Part shown: one piece after another, positions 1-6,685 of the stretch | Position numbering within the stretch: position 1 is the stretch's first letter | How the letters are laid out: each line of letters begins with the position of its first letter | Source of the DNA: Thermodesulfobacteriota bacterium | GTDB taxonomy: Bacteria; Desulfobacterota; BSN033; UBA1163 | Assembly (NCBI GenBank): GCA_030024065.1 | Contig: JASEIE010000072.1 | Coordinates: 1 to 13,457 of the forward strand | DNA length: 13,457 nucleotides | Reading direction: 5' to 3' | Program-made: the position numbers and the translations under genes | Notes under the pieces: generated by a model | Database searches by the model: none | Seen by the model: only the letters and a program-made list of their open reading frames with translations | What the model was told of the DNA's origin: nothing

Positions 1-207
1 CTCATCGATGTCAGGCCAATGCACCCCATGACCGTCTCCAATAATTCTCCAATTTGCGCGCTGTTTGGGCGTCGCCTCCGACAATCGCCATGACCAGGCA
101 AGCGGAACGCTGATTATCCGTCCATCCATGAGTTGAGCCGTAATCGTGTCTTCGGTAACGCTTATATCCTTAATTCTCACTTCTTGTATTTTTACCGCAG
201 TGTTCAT
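1..207 (-). CDS. DUF2442 domain protein (partial, runs off left edge)
   Basis: The first 69 codons of a minus-strand gene read without a stop to the window edge. The protein begins MNTAVKIQEVRIKD and contains the segments DGRIISVPLAWSWRL and RANWRIIGDGHGVHWPDIDE. The pattern 'DGR.I.VPL.W..RL...T..QR.NW...G.G..I.WP.IDED' is typical of the DUF2442 family, small proteins of about 80-100 residues with no settled function. The ATG at 207-205 follows a good ribosome site, GGAGG, six bases upstream. That site lies inside the preceding DUF4160 gene, and the two coding regions overlap by 38 bases, so translation is probably coupled. DUF2442 and DUF4160 genes are often neighbours and have been suspected of being toxin-antitoxin-like; that is context, not proof. 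The C-terminus is missing. Confidence 0.85.
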   Translation of the reverse strand, partial: MNTAVKIQEVRIKDISVTEDTITAQLMDGRIISVPLAWSWRLSEATPKQRANWRIIGDGHGVHWPDIDE

Positions 208-427
208 ACCATGCCTCCATTATTTTGTTCCTGTTCTTTAAGATTATTTCCCGTATGGTACTGAGCTCTTTCGGGGCAAAACCCTGATTCCTTGCCAATA
301 CAACGGGTTGCATCCAGAATTTGCAGATCATCCTTTCTCTCTGAACATGCACATGCATTTGCTCGTTACAATCGAAGCTATAAAAGAAAAACCGGTATGG
401 CCCTGAAATATTTTTGATTGTCGGCAT
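170..427 (-). CDS. DUF4160 domain protein
   Basis: An 85-residue protein beginning MPTIKNISGPYRFFFYSFD. It shows the whole DUF4160 pattern: 'I.GYRFFF+S.+.NE..H+HV' near residues 8-29, then a 'KFW..PV.LA.N.GF...EL..I...I..N...+..AW.E' region to residue 76. The usual PHIHV segment is replaced by MHVHV. Length is normal for the family, whose members are small, biochemically uncharacterised and commonly paired with DUF2442, as here. No clear Shine-Dalgarno precedes the ATG, and a predicted -10 TATAAT lies only 17 bases upstream, which suggests a very short leader. The stop codon sits inside the following DUF2442 gene. A role as a toxin-antitoxin-like partner is inference from gene pairing only. 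Confidence 0.88.
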   Translation of the reverse strand: MPTIKNISGPYRFFFYSFDCNEQMHVHVQRERMICKFWMQPVVLARNQGFAPKELSTIREIILKNRNKIMEAWYEHCGKNTRSEN

Positions 428-443
428 ATTGATGTCTATCTGA

Positions 444-473
444 ATTATAGACTGACAACGTGGGAGCTGTCCA
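444..473 (-). promoter_or_regulatory. Putative promoter of the DUF4160-DUF2442 pair
   Basis: On the minus strand TGGACA (473-468, five of six bases matching TTGACA) is followed after 18 bases by a perfect TATAAT (449-444). The predicted start near 437 leaves a leader of only about 10 bases before the DUF4160 ATG. Confidence 0.5.
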
Positions 474-561
474 TATCTGTTTTGTAAGGCTAACGAGCCT
501 GTAGAAAAACCCCCTCCCTACGATTATTAATCAGTCCATAATTGTATGGACACTGGAAACC

Positions 562-692
562 AAATCCTTCCTCCCTCCCCTGCCTACCGGCAGGCAGGCG
601 CTCTGGGTCGGAGACCAAAGGGAGGGGAATTTGGGTTTCCCCCTTTGGAAAAGTCGGTTCGACTCGCAACCGAGGGGGATAGTGGGGGATTT
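562..692. repeat. Imperfect palindromic intergenic repeat, C-rich and G-rich arms
   Basis: The stretch opens with AAATCC and C/T-rich sequence and closes with GGGGGATTTT, so its ends are inverted repeats (AAATCC 562-567, GGATTT 687-692). Inside are further complementary pieces: CCTCCCT (570-576) with AGGGAGG (619-625), and GGTC/GACC (606-609, 613-616). The organisation, and words such as CCCCTTTGG and GGGGATTTTG, recall the better-preserved cloverleaf repeat at 6573-6654. It is probably a degenerate member of the same genomic repeat type with a second, smaller palindrome (579-600) inside it. Family membership is inference from visual similarity. Confidence 0.5.
579..600. repeat. Short palindromic repeat, copy 1 (CCTGCCTACCGGCAGGCAGG core)
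   Basis: A 22-base unit whose halves pair as CTGCCT...AGGCAG across an ACCGGC centre. A second copy, one G shorter, is at 2494-2514. Both are intergenic. The element matches a type of short CTGCC(T/G)-based palindrome scattered between genes in several uncultured bacterial genomes (from memory, not searched). Confidence 0.75.
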
Positions 693-769
693 TGTGAATT
701 GTCGTAGTAGTACTAAATTGTTACAATTATTTAAAGTTTTTTACTCTATGCCCTCTGCCCTTTGCGAAG

Positions 770-1345
770 TCAGGTCTTTTCAGCAATCAAGCTGGCCACT
801 GCCTTCCTCCTTCCACCTTCCTTGAAGATCCCTTCACGGCAGAATAGAATCCGGAAGTCTTTGAAAAGTCGGAGAAGCTCATTGGGCTTTAAGAAATATC
901 TGGCGTGTCTCGGGCCTCCGGTGCCGAGCATCCTCTGCTCAAGGGTGTAGGTTTCAAAGATGACCCTGCCTCCTCTCTTCAGGCCCCTTTTAATCTGTGG
1001 GATAAGGCTTCTTTTGAGAAAGTAAAAATTGGCAATGAGGTCATATCTTTCTTTTTCAATTCGAAAGTTGTCGAGGTCAACGAGAAGGGTGTGAATCGTG
1101 ACGCCTGTCTCTCGAGCAAATCGGCGGGCTTTTCTCAAACCCAATTTCGATATATCAACGGCATCCACATCTAATCCGCGCCGGGCAAGGAAGACCGCAT
1201 TCCGTCCTTCACCGGAGGCAATATCGAGAGCCTTTCCCCTTGGAAGAAAGCGAATATGTTTTTTAAGAAAGGAGTTGGGCTCTTTGCCAAAGGCAAATTC
1301 CTTTCCCCTGAATCTCTCATCCCATTGCTTCTGGTCCGGTCTCAT
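770..1345 (-). CDS. Class I SAM-dependent methyltransferase (TehB-like)
   Basis: A 191-residue protein if begun at the ATG at 1345, which has GGAAGAG about six bases upstream. An in-frame ATG at 1369 would add eight residues but has no ribosome site. The Rossmann-fold methyltransferase landmarks are clear: motif I ALDIASGEGRNAVFLA near residues 39-54, the acidic end of the second strand in VDAVDIS near 62-68, a D in LLVDLDNF near 87-94, and RGGRVIFETYT near 124-134. The C-terminal LKPNELLRLFKDFRIL segment is typical of the TehB/UbiE-like small methyltransferases that often sit at the ends of operons. The substrate is unknown; tellurite or another small acceptor cannot be told apart. It follows the C45 gene by 43 bases and is probably the last gene of the locus. 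Confidence 0.85.
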   Translation of the reverse strand: MRPDQKQWDERFRGKEFAFGKEPNSFLKKHIRFLPRGKALDIASGEGRNAVFLARRGLDVDAVDISKLGLRKARRFARETGVTIHTLLVDLDNFRIEKERYDLIANFYFLKRSLIPQIKRGLKRGGRVIFETYTLEQRMLGTGGPRHARYFLKPNELLRLFKDFRILFCREGIFKEGGRRKAVASLIAEKT

Positions 1346-1388
1346 TCTTTCTCTTCCGGGTTCTCGCATGACAGGCCGGTCTCTGCCG

Positions 1389-2468
1389 TCAGGAAAAGGA
1401 GATCCAGTGGTAGGGTGTTGAGCATGGGAACCCCTCGCAATAGTAAAAACCTCTTTTTACAGGGAGGAAGATGGCGGAGGATATCGTCGCTATCTCCTCC
1501 TCTCTGGAAGTAAATCCATGATTGCAGACGGCAAACGTTTCGCCATGGAAGGACATGAGATCGATTGCTTGATTTGGGTCCATATCTTTTCCCGAATTGA
1601 ACAGGGTTTTAGAAACTTCCTGAAATCTCCCTATTGAATGCTTCTCCTCGGCCTCTCCTCTTCTCCTGTATTTCCCTTTCATGGAAGGGTCTCCAAAATG
1701 GTTTGTGCATACAAGGAAACCGGCGCTCTCTTGCGATAGGCCAAGGCCCTCATATCCAATTTCTGCCCTTCCGATGGCGCCTTTCGCGTCAGCAAAAATC
1801 AGGTTTCCTCCACCCATTCGCGGAACGGATCTCAGGTAATCAATGGCCTCTTTAACAGAACTGAAATTTTCCAGGATGTGCATCATTAAAGAAAAACGAG
1901 GTAGCCCCGGACCAACATCCATGGATGGGACCCTTGTATCGGCTATCGTCAATCCTTCCGAATTCATTCCGCTTGAAAAAACATTGCAGGCTCCGAGGCT
2001 ATTGACAGAAAGATATTTGTACCCCCTTTCAGGGCTGCATCTGAAGATGACCTGCAGCGGTCTGTGAGAAATTAGGTAGTCCCTGTTTTTAGCTAAAATG
2101 ACTCTATCCTCCTGAACTTTTTTTGTTGAGACAGCCCAACTCGTGCATCCGGCGTCCTGGCATTTCAGCCCTGATGAAAGAGCGAATCGGTCCTCGACAT
2201 AAGAGCCCATCATCATCGACAGTATGTCCCAGGATGACACCTCAAAACCATCGGCAATGCCGGAAATCATATCAAGGGTCTGAGGAGAATGGACAGACAG
2301 GACGTCGCGAACAGAGTCAATTGTTTCGCCGATGCCCTGCTGTAGACAGACCATTGCCTTTTTATGAACGCCTTCCATCAGACCCAGGAGAGCCGGCCTA
2401 TACTGGAGCAATTTCGTCCCGTGCTGCCGGCCCATTTCATAATGACTTCCAGATAACTCGACGATCAA
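1389..2468 (-). CDS. C45-family Ntn-hydrolase (acyl-transferase/peptidase)
   Basis: A 359-residue protein resembling the C45 / acyl-coenzyme A:6-aminopenicillanic-acid acyl-transferase group. These are N-terminal-nucleophile amidases that cleave themselves before a cysteine and then hydrolyse or transfer acyl-amide bonds. The N-terminal LSGSHYEMGRQHG matches the family start pattern. The GCTSWAV segment supplies the expected nucleophile, Cys108, preceded by Gly107, and is followed by AKNRDY (128-131 NRDY), the usual conserved strand. GGNLIFADAKGAIGRAEIG (about 219-237) and CTNHF (about 262-266) also fit. There is no signal peptide, so it is probably cytoplasmic. The start is TTG: an in-frame TAG lies 11 codons upstream with no ATG or GTG between, and GGAG sits nine bases before the TTG. 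Directly downstream of a peptide importer, it is a candidate for cutting the imported compound; the substrate is inferred only. Confidence 0.85.
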   Translation of the reverse strand: MIVELSGSHYEMGRQHGTKLLQYRPALLGLMEGVHKKAMVCLQQGIGETIDSVRDVLSVHSPQTLDMISGIADGFEVSSWDILSMMMGSYVEDRFALSSGLKCQDAGCTSWAVSTKKVQEDRVILAKNRDYLISHRPLQVIFRCSPERGYKYLSVNSLGACNVFSSGMNSEGLTIADTRVPSMDVGPGLPRFSLMMHILENFSSVKEAIDYLRSVPRMGGGNLIFADAKGAIGRAEIGYEGLGLSQESAGFLVCTNHFGDPSMKGKYRRRGEAEEKHSIGRFQEVSKTLFNSGKDMDPNQAIDLMSFHGETFAVCNHGFTSREEEIATISSAIFLPVKRGFYYCEGFPCSTPYHWISFS

Positions 2469-2493
2469 TGTTTTAACTCCGCATTCCGCAGTC

Positions 2494-2514
2494 CCTGCCT
2501 ACCGCAGGCAGGCG
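2494..2514. repeat. Short palindromic repeat, copy 2
   Basis: A 21-base version of the element at 579-600, with centre ACCGC instead of ACCGGC. It fills much of the 62-base gap between the ATPase gene and the C45 gene. The 7-base word CGCATTC occurs on both sides (2480-2486 and 2513-2519), which could be a target-site duplication or chance. Confidence 0.75.
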
Positions 2515-2530
2515 CATTCTGAAATCAGCC

Positions 2531-3511
2531 TTAATACAGATGGCATGCCACCTGATGGCCATCCTTGTCGGACCTATACTCAGGCTCCTCTATTTCACAA
2601 ATTTTCCCCTTTTTCAAAAAACATCGGGTGTGGAATCGACAGCCAGCAGGCGGATTGATCGGACTGGGAGGGGTGCCCTCAAGGATGATCCGAGGCCGCC
2701 TTTCCGCTTTTTCGACCACGGGAATGGCAGAGAGAAGAGCCCGTGTGTACGGATGAAGGGGATTTTCGAATATTTCGCGGGTTTTTGCCATCTCCACGAT
2801 CTTACCCAGGTACATCACCCCGACCCTGTCACTCATGTAAAAGATGACACTCAAATCATGGGCGATGAAAAGATAGGTCAGATTAAGTTCTTCCTTCAGT
2901 TCATTGAGAAGATTGATGATCTGAGCTTGAATCGAAACATCGAGGGAAGAAACCGGTTCATCGGCAACAACGAAGATGGGTTTCATGGCAAGGGCCCTGG
3001 CAATACTGATTCTTTGCCTTTGGCCGCCGCTGAACTGATGTGGATAGTTATCAATATGCCTCTCATTCAACCCCACTTTTTTCAGAAGAGAAAAAATTTC
3101 CTCTTCTCTCTCGAATGGATCGTTCACACCTCTATTTTTCAAAGGAACAGAAAGAATCTCCCTGACGGTTTTTCTCGGGTTCAGCGAGGCATAAGGGTTT
3201 TGGAAGATGATTTGAACCCGTCTTCGAAATTTTAAAATTCCATCACCCTCGGTTGTTATTTTTTTGCCCTCAAAGAGTATCTTCCCTTCCGTAGGTTCGT
3301 GCAGTTTCACAAACATCCGTCCCAGAGTTGTTTTTCCGCACCCGGATTCTCCGACCAGGCCAATGGTCTCTCCTTTTTGAATATCCAAGTCAACACCGTC
3401 CACTGCCTTGATAAAAACATCTTTCTTTCCCGCAAGGATCTTTGCGAGCAAAGAGCTCCGGATTAAAAAATATTTTTTAACATCCCTTGCGCTGATCAAC
3501 GTTTCCATCAT
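2531..3511 (-). CDS. dppF: Dipeptide/oligopeptide ABC transporter ATPase, DppF/OppF type
   Basis: A 326-residue nucleotide-binding subunit that powers uptake of peptides or peptide-like solutes. Visible motifs: Walker A GESGCGKT (54-61), Q-loop in [13 protein letters not shown] (101-113), signature SGGQRQR (161-167), Walker B FVVADEP (180-186) with catalytic Glu185, and switch His218. The tail has the oligopeptide/dipeptide-type C-terminal domain with [14 protein letters not shown] and four cysteines (291, 297, 305, 323), a pattern associated with an iron-sulfur cluster in this ATPase family. The sequence begins MM. The first ATG (3511) overlaps the TGA of the upstream ATPase gene by four bases, and no clear ribosome site precedes it, so translation is probably coupled. 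The PSSP-type tail and the KYFLIR opening favour the DppF/OppF partner over DppD. Confidence 0.95.
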   Translation of the reverse strand: MMETLISARDVKKYFLIRSSLLAKILAGKKDVFIKAVDGVDLDIQKGETIGLVGESGCGKTTLGRMFVKLHEPTEGKILFEGKKITTEGDGILKFRRRVQIIFQNPYASLNPRKTVREILSVPLKNRGVNDPFEREEEIFSLLKKVGLNERHIDNYPHQFSGGQRQRISIARALAMKPIFVVADEPVSSLDVSIQAQIINLLNELKEELNLTYLFIAHDLSVIFYMSDRVGVMYLGKIVEMAKTREIFENPLHPYTRALLSAIPVVEKAERRPRIILEGTPPSPINPPAGCRFHTRCFLKKGKICEIEEPEYRSDKDGHQVACHLY

Positions 3512-4524
3512 TTATTATAAAGGAGACACCTGACAAAATGACCTTCGCCCATGTCCTTCAATTCAGCCGATTCATTGCAATGATTTTGTGCATATTGGCA
3601 TCGGGGTTTGAAGGCACAACCCTCGGCTAAGTCGATCAGATCAGGGACATTGCCCGGAATGGGCTCGATCCGCTGCAATGTCTTGGTAATTCTGGGGATG
3701 GAATTGAGCAATCCCTTTGCATAAGGATGAAGGGGGGTTTGCACGATCGAATCAACGCTCCCGACTTCCACGATCCTACCGGCATACATGACGGCAATCC
3801 TTTGGCAGAACTCGTTTGCCACTCCCAAGTTGTGCGTGACGAGGATCATACTGGTATTTCTTTCTTTATTAATCTTGTTCAGCAGTTCCAGGATTTGAGC
3901 CTGTATGGTGACATCGAGCGCTGTGGTTGGTTCATCCGCCAGGATCAAGGATGGGTTACAGGACAGTGCAATCGCAATCAGTGCCCTCTGCTGCATTCCA
4001 CCGCTGAATTGATGGGGGTACTCAAAGTACCGGGATTCAGGCATTGAAATGCCTACCTGTTCCATCAACTCAATGACCCGCCTGTATTCCTCCTTTCTCC
4101 TGTGGCTATCAAAAAAATAACCGAGGAGTTTTTTCCCATTGATGGGTTGAATAAAACTGTGGATCGCCAGTGATTCTCTGATTTGCTCGCCCACTTTGAA
4201 AACCGGGTTCAGGGTTGTCATCGGATCCTGGAAGACCATGGAGATTTTCATTCCCCGTATCTTTCTGATATTGGAGGCATGTATTTTAAGCAGATCATTT
4301 CCTTCAAACAAAATACTCCCACTGATGATCTTTCCCGGATAGGGGATTAATCTCAGAATGGAAAGAAGGGTAACACTTTTACCGGATCCCGACTCGCCAA
4401 CAATGCCTAACAGTTCTCCCTTGCCCACCCTCAGGCTCAGGTCATTGACAGCCCTGACCATTCCCTTCCGGGTCTTGAAAATCGTAGTCAGATTTTTAAT
4501 GTCGAGGCAGAAGTCCTGCTCCAT
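3508..4524 (-). CDS. dppD: Dipeptide/oligopeptide ABC transporter ATPase, DppD/OppD type
   Basis: A 338-residue ATPase, the partner of the preceding entry. Motifs: Walker A GESGSGKS (43-50), Q-loop in VFQDPMTTLNPVFKVGEQI (97-115), signature FSGGMQQR (173-180), Walker B SLILADEPTTALD (192-204) with Glu198, and switch His231. The GMQQR form of the signature and the DPMTTLNP segment are typical of DppD/OppD subunits. The C-terminal region has PLHPYAKGLLNSIP and four cysteines (303, 309, 316, 333), as in members that bind a [4Fe-4S] cluster. The gene starts six bases after the permease stop and its stop overlaps the next ATPase start, so the four membrane and ATPase subunits look like one translational unit. 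The length is normal and nothing is missing. Confidence 0.95.
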   Translation of the reverse strand: MEQDFCLDIKNLTTIFKTRKGMVRAVNDLSLRVGKGELLGIVGESGSGKSVTLLSILRLIPYPGKIISGSILFEGNDLLKIHASNIRKIRGMKISMVFQDPMTTLNPVFKVGEQIRESLAIHSFIQPINGKKLLGYFFDSHRRKEEYRRVIELMEQVGISMPESRYFEYPHQFSGGMQQRALIAIALSCNPSLILADEPTTALDVTIQAQILELLNKINKERNTSMILVTHNLGVANEFCQRIAVMYAGRIVEVGSVDSIVQTPLHPYAKGLLNSIPRITKTLQRIEPIPGNVPDLIDLAEGCAFKPRCQYAQNHCNESAELKDMGEGHFVRCLLYNK

Positions 4525-4530
4525 GATATC

Positions 4531-5433
4531 TCAATCGACCTTGAGGCGGGGATCGAGGATGTCTCGTAACCCTTCACCCAATAGATTGATGCTTAAAACA
4601 AGAGTCAAAATAGCCAGCCCCGGAAAGGTAGATATCCACCAGGCATTCAACATGTAAGGGCGGCCTGAATTGACCATGGATCCCCAGGCGGGTGTGGGAG
4701 GTTGAATTCCGAGCCCCAGGAAACTCAATGAGGCCTCCATGATGATCATATATCCCACCCTCAATGTTCCCAGGACAATCAGCGAATGGATGACATTGGG
4801 CAAAATCTCCCTCATGATAATCACCCTATTTTTCTGACCGGCTGCTCTGGCTGCTTCAACATATTCCTTTGTGGTTTCAGACATGACCTCTCCGCGAATC
4901 AATCTAAAAAACTCTACCCATCCTTTGAAGGTAAGGGCGAAAATCAAATTCCAGAACCCGGGTCCCATCATAGCCATGACCCCGATGGCAAATATCAGGA
5001 AGGGGAAGGCCAGAAGAATCTCTGCAAATCGGGAAATCAGTTCATCGAACCATCCTCTGTAAAAACCAGCAAAAGCGCCAATCATGGTTCCTACCAGGAT
5101 AGATACGGCTACGGAGAGAAACCCAACATTGATGGAAATTTTGGCGCCCGCAATAATCCTTGAAAAGATATCCCTCCCGAGTTCATCTCCTCCAAATAAA
5201 TAGGTGGTATCACCGGAAACCCAGAAGGGTGGTAACAGCCTTTTGAAGAGGTCTCCTTCTAAGGGATTGTGAGGCACGATCCAGGAATCAATCGTTGCCA
5301 GAAGGATGAAGAGACCGACGATGATCCCGCCCAGGAGTGCAGTTCGATGCGCAACCAGCCTGAGGAGAATATCCCATTGGTTTTGGAAGAATAAACGGCA
5401 TCTGATTTTTAAAAAGTAGATCCTATGCTTCAT
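4531..5433 (-). CDS. dppC: Dipeptide/oligopeptide ABC transporter permease, DppC type
   Basis: A roughly 300-residue inner-membrane subunit with a short cytoplasmic N-terminus, a first hydrophobic helix (LLGGIIVGLFILLATI), the IVPHNPLEGD segment typical of DppC/OppC proteins, and about five more membrane segments. The cytoplasmic coupling loop that docks on the ATPases reads EYVEAARAAGQKNRVIIMREILPN in outline (EAA motif, beginning near residue 190). It is followed by EASLSFLGLGIQPPTPAWGSM, a hallmark of the DppC half. The ATG at 5433 has GCAGG a few bases upstream and is preferred; an in-frame TTG directly before it (5436) adds one residue. It lies 27 bases or more after the DppB stop and six bases before the DppD start. 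Confidence 0.95.
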   Translation of the reverse strand: MKHRIYFLKIRCRLFFQNQWDILLRLVAHRTALLGGIIVGLFILLATIDSWIVPHNPLEGDLFKRLLPPFWVSGDTTYLFGGDELGRDIFSRIIAGAKISINVGFLSVAVSILVGTMIGAFAGFYRGWFDELISRFAEILLAFPFLIFAIGVMAMMGPGFWNLIFALTFKGWVEFFRLIRGEVMSETTKEYVEAARAAGQKNRVIIMREILPNVIHSLIVLGTLRVGYMIIMEASLSFLGLGIQPPTPAWGSMVNSGRPYMLNAWWISTFPGLAILTLVLSINLLGEGLRDILDPRLKVD

Positions 5434-5463
5434 CAATTGCCTGCGGTTGAATCGGGATTTCCC

Positions 5464-6474
5464 TCACAGGGTCATTTTGGGATTAATAAATGTATACAGA
5501 ATGTCCACCATCAGGTTTGCCATGACATAGGTCAAAGAATAAATGATGACGACCCCCTGAACCAGAGGATAATCCCGGGCAAAGATGGCATCCACGGCGA
5601 GCCTTCCGATTCCTGGCCAGCCGAATACTGTCTCAACGATCATATTGCCTCCGAGCAATACACCTATTTGAATTCCGACTACGGTCACAGTGGGAATCAG
5701 GGCATTTCTCAGGGCATGTTTGCTAATGACTCTGAATTCACGGTTACCTTTTGCCCGTGCGAGGGTCACATAGTCCTGCCTCATCACCTCCAGCATGCTT
5801 GACCTCATCACCCTCGCAACGATAGATGCGAGGGCAAGCCCAAGGGTGAAAGAAGGAAGAAGAAGATGTTCCAGAGAGGAGACAAAAGAAGCGACCCGAC
5901 CCGTAAGAAAACTGTCGATCGCATACATGCCTGTAATAAATTTTGGTTCGAATCCATAGGCAATTCTGCCTGACACAGGAAGCCATCCAAGGTAGGCAGA
6001 AAAGAAGATAATCAGGATTAACCCCAGCCAGAAAGGCGGCATGGATATCCCGAAAAAGGCCCCAAACATGCTGATCCGGTCGAGGGCTGAACCCTGTTTC
6101 ACGGCAGACCATATCCCGATGGGTATTCCGATGGCCAACCCGAAGAGGAGCGACCATAGTGCAAGTTCCACTGTAGCTGGGAACCTGTCCCGGATGAGAT
6201 TCCATACAGGTTCTTTCTTTTTAAAGGAGGTCCCCAGATCACCTCTTACAAGCCCTGACAGGTAGAATAAAAGCTGTTTGGGCAGGGGCTGGTCAAGCTT
6301 GAATTGTTCGCGGATGGCTCTGATCTCTTCCTTGGAGACAACCCCTGCTTCCCCCATCATCAGATCGACCGGATCTCCTGGCGTGAGCCGCATAAAGGCA
6401 AATACCATGATCGCCACGCCCAACATCACGGGGATGGTTGCAAGAATCCTTTCAATGATCTTGACCCATCTCAT
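5464..6474 (-). CDS. dppB: Dipeptide/oligopeptide ABC transporter permease, DppB type
   Basis: A 336-residue inner-membrane subunit. The N-terminal IIERILATIPVMLGVAIMVFAFMRLTPGDP opening is typical of DppB/OppB, including the conserved LTPGDP after the first helix. A periplasmic segment with LDQPLPKQ...GDLGTSFKKKEPV follows, then about five further membrane helices. The EAA coupling loop is DYVTLARAKGNREFRVISKHALRN in outline, followed by GNMIVETVFGWPGIGRL, the classic DppB signature. The protein ends INPKMTL; this family often ends in INPR-type sequences. The ribosome site before the ATG at 6474 is weak. A 211-base gap containing a cloverleaf repeat separates it from the solute-binding protein gene, so permease expression may be uncoupled from that gene. 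Confidence 0.95.
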   Translation of the reverse strand: MRWVKIIERILATIPVMLGVAIMVFAFMRLTPGDPVDLMMGEAGVVSKEEIRAIREQFKLDQPLPKQLLFYLSGLVRGDLGTSFKKKEPVWNLIRDRFPATVELALWSLLFGLAIGIPIGIWSAVKQGSALDRISMFGAFFGISMPPFWLGLILIIFFSAYLGWLPVSGRIAYGFEPKFITGMYAIDSFLTGRVASFVSSLEHLLLPSFTLGLALASIVARVMRSSMLEVMRQDYVTLARAKGNREFRVISKHALRNALIPTVTVVGIQIGVLLGGNMIVETVFGWPGIGRLAVDAIFARDYPLVQGVVIIYSLTYVMANLMVDILYTFINPKMTL

Positions 6475-6572
6475 CTTTATTTCACTATAACCCCAATTGA
6501 GCGAAAAGAAATTCCTTGATTTAAATTTATTCCAACAATGAGGCCCCTACAGAGCATATTGGTCGCTCTGTT

Positions 6573-6654
6573 AAAATCCCCCTCAATCCCCCTTTATTAA
6601 AGGGGGATGACAATGGGTTCTCCCCTTTGGCAAAGGGGAGTGAGAGGGGATTTT
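6573..6654. repeat. Cloverleaf-like palindromic repeat between binding-protein and permease genes
   Basis: An 82-base element with three paired regions. The outer arms are AAAATCCCCCTCA (6573-6585) and TGAGAGGGGATTTT (6641-6654), which pair with one bulge. Inner hairpin A is TCCCCCTTTA (6587-6596) with TAAAGGGGGA (6598-6607). Inner hairpin B is CTCCCCTTT (6620-6628) with AAAGGGGAG (6632-6640) around a three-base loop. It lies wholly in the gap between two operon genes and has no open reading frame, which suits a non-autonomous mobile repeat or an RNA structure that shapes differential expression. A probable degenerate relative is at 562-692. Confidence 0.75.
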
Positions 6655-6685
6655 GCCGAAAATTTTAACTCCATTTGGGTATAAA

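Larger units (their letters stand above)
428..769. other. Gene-free stretch between DUF4160 and the methyltransferase gene
   Basis: No convincing coding region on either strand. It contains the promoter of the DUF4160 gene at its left end, a 7-bp inverted repeat GTCCATA/TATGGAC with a four-base loop (534-551), the imperfect G/C-rich palindrome described separately (562-692) and the small palindrome AATTG-TTA-CAATT (716-728). No strong intrinsic terminator is visible after the methyltransferase stop at 770. Confidence 0.7.

Noticed and set aside
534..551. GTCCATA/TATGGAC inverted repeat as a terminator or operator
   Set aside because: A 7-bp AT-leaning stem without a T run and far from any promoter; it can easily arise by chance.
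579..2514. The two CTGCCT palindromes as a CRISPR remnant
   Set aside because: Only two short copies almost 2 kb apart with genes between them, no regular spacers and no cas genes; they are dispersed repeats.
2540..3235. 231-codon open frame on the plus strand
   Set aside because: It lies entirely antisense to the DppF-type ATPase, whose motifs are complete. The translated product is low-complexity with no family pattern, so it is a shadow frame.
5744..6205. 153-codon open frame on the minus strand
   Set aside because: It overlaps the DppB-type permease in another frame of the same strand; the permease frame carries all conserved motifs.
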